Shown piece after piece: positions 36,460 to 44,657 of a stretch of DNA of 64,000 nucleotides. The notes under the pieces are model-generated. The model worked only from the letters and a program-made list of their open reading frames with translations. It had not been told where the DNA came from and made no database searches. Source of the DNA: an uncultured Bartonella sp. Its GTDB lineage: Bacteria; Pseudomonadota; Alphaproteobacteria; Rhizobiales; Rhizobiaceae. A program made the position numbers and the translations under genes. Where the stretch lies: NCBI RefSeq assembly GCF_945277285.1, contig NZ_CALYPR010000001.1, positions 558,001 through 622,000 of the forward strand. The letters run 5' to 3'. Positions within the stretch are counted from its first letter, which is position 1, and each line of letters opens with the position of its first letter.

Positions 36460-37796
36460 GAATCGTCATGAATAAAAAATCCAACGTGTTGCCTCGTGTT
36501 TCAATCTTCGCTTTTCTGTTGTTTTGTGGGTTTGGCTTGTTTGTATCGGCAGCAAATGCCCTTGGCATTGAAAGCATAACCTCTGAAAAAGGTCTTACAG
36601 CCTGGCTTGTTGAAGACCGGACTGTACCTGTTGTCTCCATTCAATTTTCGATTGGTGGCGGAACAACGCAGGACCCTGAAGGCAAAGAGGGCTTGGCAAA
36701 CCTCATGACAGGGCTTTTTGACGAGGGAGCGGGTGATTTAAACTCGGATGCTTTCCAGAGTCGCCTTGATGCAATAGGTGCCGAAATGGCGTTTTCAACC
36801 AATCGCGACCGGATGCGTGGCAGTATGAAAGTGCTTGCCGAAAATAGCAATGAAGCGTTCAATTTGCTGGCACTTGCTGTTCAAAAACCGCGTTTTGATG
36901 AGGAGGCGATCAATCGCATTCGCGAGCAACTTGTGGCTGAACTCAAAGCATCAGAAAAAGACCCGAAAACCATCGCGCAAAACCGCCTGTTAGCACTTAT
37001 TTATGGCAAACATCCCTATGGAAGACGCGGGGAAGGTACACCAGAGACATTGAACCGGATAAAACGCGAGGATCTTGTCAACTCGCATCAGGCCATGTTT
37101 GCCCGCGACAATATCCACATCGGCATTGTCGGGCCGGTTTCCCGCGATGAAGCCACAAAAATTATTGATAGAATATTCGGCGATTTGCCCGAGAAAGCCA
37201 AACTCCAGAATATTGAAGAAGCAAAACTCAATCTCGGTGGTATGGCAAATGTCAATTATGATTTGCCGCAAACATCCTTGATGCTCGTTTATCCGGGCAT
37301 CAAGCGCAATGATCCGGATTTTTTTGCCGCATATCTTATGAATTATGTCCTCGGCGGGCCCGGTCTTACATCACGATTGTTCTCAGAAGTGCGTGAAAAA
37401 CGTGGTCTTGCCTATACTGTAGGCTCATCCTTGATGATTTATGAACATTCCGCAGCATTGGCAGTATCAACCGGAACACGTTCGAGCGAAGCACAAAAGA
37501 CCCTTTCTACTATTCGCAACGAGGTCAGAAAAATGGCTGATGAAGGTGTTAGCGAGCAGGAGCTTGATGATGCCAAAAGCTACGTGATCGGTTCCTATGC
37601 TGTCCAGAATATGGGCTCGTCATCCGATATAGCAGCGACTCTTGTCGGTTTGCAGGATGAAAAACTACCCATTGATTACATTGATAAACGCCGCAGCCTT
37701 ATTGAAGCAGTAACACGCGATCAAGTAAAAGCCATTGCTGAAAAATTGCTTCGTCCGGAACCTGCTTTATTGGTTATCGGGCCGTCAAAAAGCTAA
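36456..37796 (+). CDS. M16-family protein, non-catalytic partner subunit
   Basis: A 446-residue M16 homologue with a signal peptide ending near AANA. The position of the HxxEH zinc motif reads GLANLMTGLFDEG, so no histidine ligands remain and the protein should be proteolytically inactive. It retains the conserved C-terminal-half SEVREKRGLAYTVGSS, containing the Arg/Tyr pair that helps bind substrate in the active partner. ATGA overlap with the upstream catalytic gene supports one complex with equal synthesis. A strong terminator follows. Confidence 0.92.
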   Translation: MRIVMNKKSNVLPRVSIFAFLLFCGFGLFVSAANALGIESITSEKGLTAWLVEDRTVPVVSIQFSIGGGTTQDPEGKEGLANLMTGLFDEGAGDLNSDAFQSRLDAIGAEMAFSTNRDRMRGSMKVLAENSNEAFNLLALAVQKPRFDEEAINRIREQLVAELKASEKDPKTIAQNRLLALIYGKHPYGRRGEGTPETLNRIKREDLVNSHQAMFARDNIHIGIVGPVSRDEATKIIDRIFGDLPEKAKLQNIEEAKLNLGGMANVNYDLPQTSLMLVYPGIKRNDPDFFAAYLMNYVLGGPGLTSRLFSEVREKRGLAYTVGSSLMIYEHSAALAVSTGTRSSEAQKTLSTIRNEVRKMADEGVSEQELDDAKSYVIGSYAVQNMGSSSDIAATLVGLQDEKLPIDYIDKRRSLIEAVTRDQVKAIAEKLLRPEPALLVIGPSKS

Positions 37797-37808
37797 CTGA
37801 TCAACTCA

Positions 37809-37845
37809 TGATGCCGGCAACTACTGGTTGTTGGCATCATTTTTT
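37809..37845 (+). terminator. Intrinsic terminator after the M16 pair
   Basis: A 13-bp uninterrupted stem (TGATGCCGGCAAC / GTTGTTGGCATCA, two G-T pairs) with a 5-base loop is followed directly by six Ts. It begins 12 bases after the stop codon. Confidence 0.95.
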
Positions 37846-38202
37846 CTGAAAAGCTGAAATCTTGTTCATTAGCCTAAAAATACTCCGACTGCATGTAAAG
37901 GGTTTTTGCTTCTGACAAAAGCCTAATGGCCAAATCTTGTTTTTATAGCTTATATACAAAAATCTATTCCCGACACTGCTGGAAATTGTTTATCTTCCCG
38001 AAGATTTTTTCAATGTCATAAAATAAACCACATAAACAGTTAGGTATTTACAGTTCTTATATCTCGAACAAACTTGCAACAAGTTTTCATCACAATGCAT
38101 CAGATAATTTAAACCTTTCTTCGCAAAACCGATGAAAAGAATTGAGTTTTTCGCCACAAGTTTTTATAAATTTGAAAAATAGACTTATGAGAGGACGTTT
38201 CC
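37846..38202. other. AT-rich intergenic gap before pmbA
   Basis: No gene and no clear regulatory motif were recognised. The stretch presumably holds the promoter of the pmbA-cysQ unit; GAGAGGA lies just before the pmbA ATG. Confidence 0.45.
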
Positions 38203-39534
38203 ATGGATCATGACAGTCAAATAGACAGAGCTTGCGCACTGGTGGAGGCTGCGCGCAAAGCCGGCGCTGATAGCTGTGATGCAGTTATAATCCGTTCACG
38301 CTCAGTAAGCGTATCGGTTCGTCTTGGTAAGGTGGAATCTACAGAAGCCTCAGAAAACGATGATTTTTCCCTTCGTGTATTTGTCGGCAAAAAAGTAGCC
38401 AGCATTTCGGCAAATCTTTCTGCCGATCCAAAACTTCTTGCCGAGCGTGCGGTTGCAATGGCAAAGGTCTCTCCGGAAAATCCGTTTGAAGGTTTGGCTG
38501 ATCATGCCCTTCTCAATAAAAATCCGAAAAATCTCGATCTCTTCGACCCGTTTATTCCTGATAGCAAGCGCTTGACAGAAGAAGCCTTGGAAACTGAAAA
38601 TGCCGCTTTATCTGTCAAAGGAGTAACAAATTCCGGTGGAGCAAGCTCTGCCTACGGGAGCGGCGGTCTGGTGCTGGTAACCAGTGACGGTTTTTGCGGC
38701 AGCTATCAATCAAGCCGTTTTTCTTATTCTTGTAGTGCGCTTGCCGGTGAAGGAACCGCCATGGAGCGTGATTATGACTATACAACCGCCCTGCACCATG
38801 AAGACCTTGATAAGACGACATTAATCGGCAAAAATGCCGGCGAGCGGGCGGTTCGCCGCCTTCATGCACAAAAAGCAAAAACCGGAACTGTCAATGTCAT
38901 TTTTGAGCCAAGGATGGCACGCGGTATTGCCGGCCACATAGCGGCCATGGTGAATGGAGCGGCTGTTGCCCGAAAAACCAGCCTGTTGCAAAATCGCATG
39001 GGCGAACAGATTATGAAGCCGACCATCAATATCAGCGATAATCCGTTAAAAAAACGTGGCAACGCTTCCCGTCCCTTTGATGGTGAAGGTGTGGAAGGAA
39101 TGCCTCTCAATGTTATTGAACAGGGTATCCTCAAGCACTGGTTTTTATCTTCATCTGTGGCGCGTGAGCTGCAACTTAAAACCAATGGCCACGGTGTGCG
39201 CTCGGCTTCGTCGGTGCAACCGGCGAGCACCAATTTTGCAATTGAACCCGGTGACCAAACACCGGACGAAATGATGAAAGCCATCCAAACCGGTTTTTAT
39301 GTTACAGAACTTTTTGGCCACGGTGTTGATCTTGTTACAGGTCAATATAGCCGTGGTGCATCGGGTTTCTGGATCGAAAATGGTGAACTTGCCTATCCGG
39401 TTAGCGAAGTCACTCTGGGTTCTAATCTTCTTGATATGCTTGCCCATCTCACACCGGCAAGCGATATTGACCGCCGCTATGGAACGGCTGCCCCTACACT
39501 GTTAATTGAAGGAATGACCCTTGCCGGCAAATGA
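38203..39534 (+). CDS. pmbA: TldD/PmbA-family metalloprotease subunit (PmbA/TldE)
   Basis: A 443-residue PmbA (TldE) protein, the subunit that partners TldD in a heterodimeric metalloprotease acting on unfolded or ribosomally made peptides. Typical blocks are seen: GADSCDAVIIRSRSVSVSVRLGKVE, the S-x-x-NLSADPKLL region, VNVIFEPRMARGIAGH, FDGEGV and the C-terminal TLLIEGMTLAGK. The sequence lacks a HExxH metal site, as expected for PmbA versus TldD. The end overlaps the start of the cysQ-like gene by 14 bases. Confidence 0.92.
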   Translation: MDHDSQIDRACALVEAARKAGADSCDAVIIRSRSVSVSVRLGKVESTEASENDDFSLRVFVGKKVASISANLSADPKLLAERAVAMAKVSPENPFEGLADHALLNKNPKNLDLFDPFIPDSKRLTEEALETENAALSVKGVTNSGGASSAYGSGGLVLVTSDGFCGSYQSSRFSYSCSALAGEGTAMERDYDYTTALHHEDLDKTTLIGKNAGERAVRRLHAQKAKTGTVNVIFEPRMARGIAGHIAAMVNGAAVARKTSLLQNRMGEQIMKPTINISDNPLKKRGNASRPFDGEGVEGMPLNVIEQGILKHWFLSSSVARELQLKTNGHGVRSASSVQPASTNFAIEPGDQTPDEMMKAIQTGFYVTELFGHGVDLVTGQYSRGASGFWIENGELAYPVSEVTLGSNLLDMLAHLTPASDIDRRYGTAAPTLLIEGMTLAGK

Positions 39535-40321
39535 CGTGACCAATTGTGACGATATGGAACTGGTCTGTGCGGCCGCGGCAAAGGCTGGCAAAACAGCTTT
39601 GAGCTATTTTGGTCATAATCCGAAAGTCTGGATCAAGCCGGGAAATTCACCGGTAAGCGAGGCCGATTTTGCTGCCGACAAAGTGTTAAAACAAATTTTA
39701 TTGGATGCCAGACCTGATTATGGCTGGATTTCGGAAGAGACAAAAGACGAACGACCTGACAGACAATATCAGCGGTATTTTGTCGTTGACCCGATTGACG
39801 GCACACGCGGTTTTCTTTCCGGCTCCAAGCATTGGTGTGTATCTGTTGCGATTATTGAAAACGGGGTTTCACAAATTGGCGTGCTTGATTGTCCGGCAAC
39901 CAACGCCGTTTATAAGGCCGAAAGAAAAAAAGGCGCAAGTCTTAATGGCAATAAACTCCCCTCACTTCATGCCCGTGAAGGAAAACCGGTTATTTCTGCC
40001 ACCGGAAAATTTGAAGCGAGGCTGCCGGAAGAATTCAAATCACAAGTGGAATTTGCCCATTATCTTCCTTCTCTTGCCTATCGGATTGCACTTGCTGCAG
40101 AAGGAAAAATCGACATTGTTTTGATAAAACCTGAAAGCCATGACTGGGACATTGCCGCTGCCGATCTTATTTTACAGGAATGCGGTGGTTCAATTTACGA
40201 TCTTGCGCTGAATAAACCACTCTATGGCAAACCTCCTTTTAAACACAATTTTTTGATTGCGAGTATAAATAGTCAGCTTGCGAACATGATAGATATTGTC
40301 CGTCAAGCTGGGTTAAGATAA
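39521..40321 (+). CDS. Inositol monophosphatase-family phosphatase, CysQ-like
   Basis: A lithium-sensitive-type phosphatase of 266 residues. Metal and catalytic motifs are present: SEET (71-74), DPIDGT (90-95) and WDIAAAD (209-215). The family includes 3'(2'),5'-bisphosphate nucleotidase CysQ and inositol monophosphatase; position upstream of the DUF4170-waaA-lpxK group is characteristic of the rhizobial CysQ-like gene. TTG 39521 is chosen on the AAGGA upstream; GTG 39536 and ATG 39554 are alternatives. It overlaps pmbA, indicating coupling. Confidence 0.88.
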   Translation: MPANDVTNCDDMELVCAAAAKAGKTALSYFGHNPKVWIKPGNSPVSEADFAADKVLKQILLDARPDYGWISEETKDERPDRQYQRYFVVDPIDGTRGFLSGSKHWCVSVAIIENGVSQIGVLDCPATNAVYKAERKKGASLNGNKLPSLHAREGKPVISATGKFEARLPEEFKSQVEFAHYLPSLAYRIALAAEGKIDIVLIKPESHDWDIAAADLILQECGGSIYDLALNKPLYGKPPFKHNFLIASINSQLANMIDIVRQAGLR

Positions 40322-40364
40322 CCCGGACGGGTCTAAAATGGGTAAAATAAACCAGGAGGTGCAT

Positions 40365-40610
40365 ATGACTGCGACAAGTGAAAAAAAACAACTGTTGCAT
40401 CTGGTGTTTGGTGGAGAGTTGAAAAGTCTCGACAGTGATGAATTCCGCGATCTTGATAACCTTGATATCGTCGGAATTTTTCCCGACTACAAAACCGCTG
40501 AATCTGCGTGGCGGGCAAAGGCGCAATCAAGTGTCGATAACGCTTTACAACGTTATTATATTGTTCATCTTCATCGCCTGCTTGATCCTGAACATTCCGA
40601 TCACAAATAG
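40365..40610 (+). CDS. DUF4170 family protein
   Basis: An 81-residue soluble protein of unknown function with the family pattern KKQLLHLVFGGELKSLDS, then DIVGIFPDYKTAESAWRAKAQ, and RYYIVHLHRLLDPE near the end. ATG 40365 sits six bases after a perfect AGGAGGTG, so it is preferred to ATG 40338. Its constant position between the CysQ-like gene and the DUF374/waaA genes in relatives suggests an envelope-related role, but none is shown. Confidence 0.88.
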   Translation: MTATSEKKQLLHLVFGGELKSLDSDEFRDLDNLDIVGIFPDYKTAESAWRAKAQSSVDNALQRYYIVHLHRLLDPEHSDHK

Positions 40611-40758
40611 AGATTTGCCTATTTTGGAATAAAACAATATATTTTTAACACTTTTTGAAGCATTTTAGCATCCTTTGAAGGGCGTTTTTGGGCTATCTCT
40701 TGATATCAGCCGGAGATTATGACAATGCAATCTTTGTCATAGACGGTTTTTAAAGTAT

Positions 40759-40796
40759 CTCGCGGGGTTGTGGGTATTTTCCAATAAAACCGCGAG
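40759..40796 (+). promoter_or_regulatory. Leader hairpin before the DUF374 gene
   Basis: CTCGCGG / CCGCGAG forms a perfect 7-bp stem enclosing 24 bases that can add GGTT/AACC-like pairs. It ends 35 bases before the ATG, and no T-run follows. It may be a leader structure or a protein-binding site; the function is unknown. Confidence 0.35.
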
Positions 40797-40830
40797 AGGC
40801 TGTGGTAAAAGTGGTTGGTTCGACATTTGA

Positions 40831-41583
40831 ATGACTGAAAAAAAACAAAAAAAATCGGACATTTTAAACCGCTTATGGCGTAAAATCCGTTATCCTTTGA
40901 TGAATGCACGCATTACCAAAGCGATTGTTGTATCGCTTTTAGCCAATTATCTACGTTTGGTTTATTGGACCAATCCGCGGCTAAAATGCTCCCACAATCC
41001 ACAAAAAGCCCATGATGCCTACAACCCGTTTATCATTACATTCTGGCATGGGCGCCATATTATGGGGCCTTTTCTGCGCCCGAAAAAAGAACATATCATT
41101 GCAATGTTTTCACGCTCTGCCGATGCCGAGATAAATGCCCGTGTGGGCGAAAAATTGGGGCTTGAAACGGTGCGTGGTTCCGGTGGACGCAGCAAACATC
41201 AAAATACTGACAAGGGTGGTGCACGGGCACTGTTGACACTAAAGCGCGCGCTGGATAGTGGCAAAACGGCAGCCATGATTGCAGACATTGCCCATGGCAA
41301 AGCACGTGAGGCAGGAAAAGGAATCATTTTACTGGCAAAGATTTCCGGCCGGCCCATTGTTCCCTATATCTATTCTTTTTCCCACGTTAAAATTCTTAAA
41401 AAAACATGGGATAAAACCATTATTCCGCTGCCTTTTGGACATTCAATCTTTCTCATGGGCGAGGCATTCTATGTACCGGAAGATGCTGATGAAGAACTAA
41501 TGGAAAAAAAGCGTATGGAACTTTCTGATATTATGAACCGCCTGACCGACGAGGCAGAAAAACGCCTTGCAGCTGGGAAATAA
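40831..41583 (+). CDS. DUF374 lysophospholipid acyltransferase-like protein
   Basis: A 250-residue protein of the DUF374 family, related to the LPLAT acyltransferases. It has one N-terminal hydrophobic helix (about 30-45) and the blocks FIITFWHGRH (acyltransferase-like His), AMFSRSADAEIN, and VRGSGGRSKHQNTDKGG followed by an IADIAHGKAREAGKG segment. It sits ten bases before waaA in the lipid A/Kdo cluster, so a part in LPS assembly at the inner membrane is likely, by context. The precise reaction is not established. The ribosome binding site is weak. Confidence 0.87.
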   Translation: MTEKKQKKSDILNRLWRKIRYPLMNARITKAIVVSLLANYLRLVYWTNPRLKCSHNPQKAHDAYNPFIITFWHGRHIMGPFLRPKKEHIIAMFSRSADAEINARVGEKLGLETVRGSGGRSKHQNTDKGGARALLTLKRALDSGKTAAMIADIAHGKAREAGKGIILLAKISGRPIVPYIYSFSHVKILKKTWDKTIIPLPFGHSIFLMGEAFYVPEDADEELMEKKRMELSDIMNRLTDEAEKRLAAGK

Positions 41584-41592
41584 GGGGGCATC

Positions 41593-42915
41593 ATGAAGGA
41601 ACTCAAAGCTCGCACAGCATTATATCTTTATCGCGTTGCCGGCGGTTTGCTCTGTCCGATCCTTCCTTTTTATCTTTCTTTGCGTGCAGCACGCGGTAAA
41701 GAAGACGTGCACCGAAAAAAGGAACGTATGGGGCGCACAAATAAAGCGCGTCCGGAAGGACCGCTGATTTGGCTTCATGCGGCAAGTGTTGGCGAGACAC
41801 TTGCGCTTGTCCCGTTGATTGAACGTATTTTACAACTTCATATCAATATTCTTTTAACGACCGGAACGGTCACTTCGGCAAGTTTGATTGAAAACCGTTT
41901 CGGTAGTCGCCTCATCCATCAATTTGCACCGCTTGATGTCAAACCGGCCATACGCCGATTTCTCGACCATTGGAAACCGGATCTCGCTCTTGTTTGTGAA
42001 TCGGAAATCTGGCCTTTGCGCATTAACGGGCTTGCCCGTCGCCATATTCCGCAAGTGATGGTCAATGCCCATATGTCAGGTCGCTCTTTTCATTCCTGGC
42101 AGAAAAGGCCGGCTTTGGCATCGCATATTTTCAGACAAATTGATGCCGCCATCGGCCAGAGTGAAAGTGATGCCGAGCAATACCATGCACTCGGTGTCAA
42201 AACTGTTGCCGTTTCAGGAAATCTGAAAGCCGATACAGCCCCGGCTGCTGACAAAAACTTGCTAATGCAATATCGTGCAAGCCTACACAACCGTTTGGTT
42301 TGGGCAGCTATTTCTACCCATGAGGGAGAAGAAAATATTGCAGCCGAAGTCCATCTGGCGCTTAAAACACGCTTGCCAAATCTTTTGACAATTATTGTAC
42401 CGCGCCATCCGGAACGTTCTGACATGATCATGGAAGAGCTTTTGAAAAAATCGCTTCATGTTGTCCGGCATAGTGACAGGCGGCTACCAACCGAAGACAC
42501 CGATATTCTACTCGTTGATTCTATTGGAGAGATGGGCGTATTTTTGCAATTGGCCAAAGTTGCTTTTATTGGCAAATCGCTCACCGAAAGCGGTGGTCAC
42601 AATCCGCTCGAACCGGCACTCCTTGGCTCGGCAATCCTAACCGGCCCACACATTGAAAATTTTCAGGATACATTCGATGTATTTTTCGCTCATAAAGCAG
42701 CCAAAGTTGTCGAGGATGCAATGCAACTCGCCGTTCAGGTCAATACACTCTTGACCCATGAAACAATAAGGCGGGAAATGATCGAAGCTGCTTATGACAC
42801 AGCAACCAATATGAGTGGTGCACTCGAGCGCACATTCAAGGTCTTGCGACCGTTTATAGATCCCCTGATTATGCAGGCCAAACTTCATCATCAGGATACC
42901 AATCATGGTTGGTGA
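41593..42915 (+). CDS. waaA: 3-deoxy-D-manno-octulosonic acid transferase WaaA (KdtA)
   Basis: Glycosyltransferase of family GT30 adding Kdo from CMP-Kdo to the lipid A precursor at the inner membrane, 440 residues. Seen are an N-terminal membrane-associated helix, LIWLHAASVGETLALVPLI carrying the catalytic Glu, LALVCESEIWPL, the C-terminal VPRHPER, and GGHNPLEPALLGSAILTGPH. A strong GGGGG lies before the ATG. The 3' end overlaps lpxK by 11 bases. Confidence 0.96.
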   Translation: MKELKARTALYLYRVAGGLLCPILPFYLSLRAARGKEDVHRKKERMGRTNKARPEGPLIWLHAASVGETLALVPLIERILQLHINILLTTGTVTSASLIENRFGSRLIHQFAPLDVKPAIRRFLDHWKPDLALVCESEIWPLRINGLARRHIPQVMVNAHMSGRSFHSWQKRPALASHIFRQIDAAIGQSESDAEQYHALGVKTVAVSGNLKADTAPAADKNLLMQYRASLHNRLVWAAISTHEGEENIAAEVHLALKTRLPNLLTIIVPRHPERSDMIMEELLKKSLHVVRHSDRRLPTEDTDILLVDSIGEMGVFLQLAKVAFIGKSLTESGGHNPLEPALLGSAILTGPHIENFQDTFDVFFAHKAAKVVEDAMQLAVQVNTLLTHETIRREMIEAAYDTATNMSGALERTFKVLRPFIDPLIMQAKLHHQDTNHGW

Positions 42916-43930
42916 AACACCCGGCTTCTGGTGGACTGACCAAAAATTTATGCGTCGGCTTTTATTGCCCGTTTCATGGATATATGGCTATTTTGCTAAA
43001 CGCACATTGGAACGGAAAAATGTTCCGACAATTCATCTACCGGTTCTTTGTGTCGGCAATTTTACACTCGGGGGAACAGGTAAAACACCGGTTGTCATCT
43101 CCCTTGCAAAAGCAGCAAAAAAACGCGGTCTCGTTCCCGGAATAATATCCCGCGGCTTTGGCGGCACAATAACGGATGCCCACCTTGTTAATCCGGAGAT
43201 TGACCGCGCCCGTAAGGTTGGCGACGAACCATTGCTTCTTGCCCGACATGCCCCTGTTGCTGTTGCAACCAACCGCTTGGAAGCGGCTAAACTTTTACTT
43301 GAACAAGGCTGCAACTTTATTCTCATGGATGACGGTTTTCAAAGCCGGCGTTTATTCATCGACTATGCGCTTATCGTTGTGGATGGCTTGCGTGGTTTAG
43401 GAAACGAAGCGGTTTTCCCTGCCGGACCACTCCGTGCCCCCCTTGTGACACAGTTGGCTTTTACCGACAGTGTGCTGATCGTTGGCAATAGCAATAAAAA
43501 TGATCACGTCATTCGTCTGGCCGCACGTGCGGCCAAACCACTGGATTTTGCTCATCTTTTACCATCAGTAAACGAAAGCGCCGAAGGCAAAACCTTTTTG
43601 GCTTTTGCCGGCATTGGAAATCCTCAAAAATTTTTCCGATCAATCATCGAGTTAAATGGCGAGGTTAAACAAACGCGGAGTTTTCCCGACCATCATTTTT
43701 ATAGTGATTTCGATTTGCAAGATATTATGACAACAGCCACTGCCAATCATCTTTGTCTGGCGACAACAGCGAAAGATTTTGCCCGCCTAAAAACTGATAA
43801 ACAAGATAAAAAACTGGAAAATCTGTTTGTATTCGATGTTGATGTTGCATTTGACAATCCGGATTTTTGCCAAAATATTATCGACGCGACATTGGAAAAC
43901 TTTGCAACGCGGTGCAACAGAATTTGGTAA
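42905..43930 (+). CDS. lpxK: Tetraacyldisaccharide 4'-kinase LpxK
   Basis: Phosphorylates the 4' position of the lipid A disaccharide precursor; 341 residues with an N-terminal membrane helix (about 18-32). The P-loop GNFTLGGTGKTP is at about 51-62, followed by SRGFGG and DEPLLLARH, the active-site MDDGFQSRR, and FAGIGNPQKFF. Overlap with waaA supports an operon. In relatives lpxK is followed directly by the minus-strand DUF2093 and mutL genes; here a 6-kb repeat-flanked insertion begins eight bases after the stop codon. Confidence 0.95.
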   Translation: MVGETPGFWWTDQKFMRRLLLPVSWIYGYFAKRTLERKNVPTIHLPVLCVGNFTLGGTGKTPVVISLAKAAKKRGLVPGIISRGFGGTITDAHLVNPEIDRARKVGDEPLLLARHAPVAVATNRLEAAKLLLEQGCNFILMDDGFQSRRLFIDYALIVVDGLRGLGNEAVFPAGPLRAPLVTQLAFTDSVLIVGNSNKNDHVIRLAARAAKPLDFAHLLPSVNESAEGKTFLAFAGIGNPQKFFRSIIELNGEVKQTRSFPDHHFYSDFDLQDIMTTATANHLCLATTAKDFARLKTDKQDKKLENLFVFDVDVAFDNPDFCQNIIDATLENFATRCNRIW

Positions 43931-43937
43931 AATCAAA

Positions 43938-44629
43938 GCCCCCACACGACCGTTAACCTTTTGAAGATTACATGCTTTTTAAAAAACCGGTAAGATAGTT
44001 ATTGCTTGTGTAGTCGCTTTTCCAAAAAGAAAATTTGCGATCCTTCTTGACCGTTTTATAAGTGACGTAGCAGCCCTTTTTTAAGTACAATCCACAGAGT
44101 TGAACGCTCATACAATCAATCGTTTTTCCCATGGTTTTAAGAAATTCCATCTACGTTCCCAATTAATTCCAACAGTCGATAGTGTTACAGTGGATAAAAG
44201 GCGGTTTAGTCTATGCCGTATCGAAGACACCCGCGGGCGCCCCGCTTATAGAAAGACAACCATCTTCGAAATTTTTGAAAGGAAATAGACAGTTTTACAC
44301 ACACGTTGTTTGAGGCTGTTCAAAATTGGCATTACGAGCCATTTGTACACACCTTGCAGGCTACTTCTATTATAAACTCTCCTGCATGGCAGCGTTTAAT
44401 GGATTGGTTCAATTTGGATATGCACTTTGCCGTGGTTACCAATCCGCCGATAAATCAGCCCCAAGACGCATTCATCTTAATGGCCTTGGGGCATCTAAAG
44501 ATGGTCGAAGGTCAGACTTGCCAAATTCAAATGCATTTCTGACCATATCGTCATTTGCCTCTCAAAGAATATGAATGGCGATATCCCCCCAGACCAATCA
44601 ATCTTTGCTAAAAAGTTCCTTACTTTTTA
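43938..44629. repeat. 692-bp direct repeat, left copy
   Basis: Identical to 49386-50077 except for three bases (C43971, G44013 and G44016 are T, A and A in the right copy). The last 613 bases are identical. It begins GCCCCCACACGACC just after lpxK and ends CTTACTTTTTA. Internal short frames include a 60-codon minus-strand frame at 43968-44150 with a GGGAA upstream, and a 78-codon plus frame at 44306-44542; neither is recognised. It contains a stem GCCCCAAG / CTTGGGGC near 44458-44492. No terminal inverted repeats or transposase were found. Confidence 0.97.
43968..44150 (-). CDS. Possible small protein inside the left repeat, 60 aa
   Basis: A lysine- and tyrosine-rich 60-residue frame with GGGAA about ten bases upstream of its ATG. 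It is duplicated in the right repeat with only the last residue changed (Met to Ile); the frame has stayed open because the DNA is nearly identical, so this is weak evidence for coding. No homologous family was recognised. It could equally be non-coding. Confidence 0.2.
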   Translation of the reverse strand: MEFLKTMGKTIDCMSVQLCGLYLKKGCYVTYKTVKKDRKFSFWKSDYTSNNYLTGFLKSM

Positions 44630-44657
44630 TATCCTACGCGTGCCCAATCAGTTCGAC

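Noticed and set aside
44306-44574. Two overlapping plus-strand frames in the 692-bp repeat (also at 49754-50022)
   Set aside because: Both frames are open over the same DNA and neither has a convincing start signal. Their presence twice is due to the repeat, not to selection on protein.
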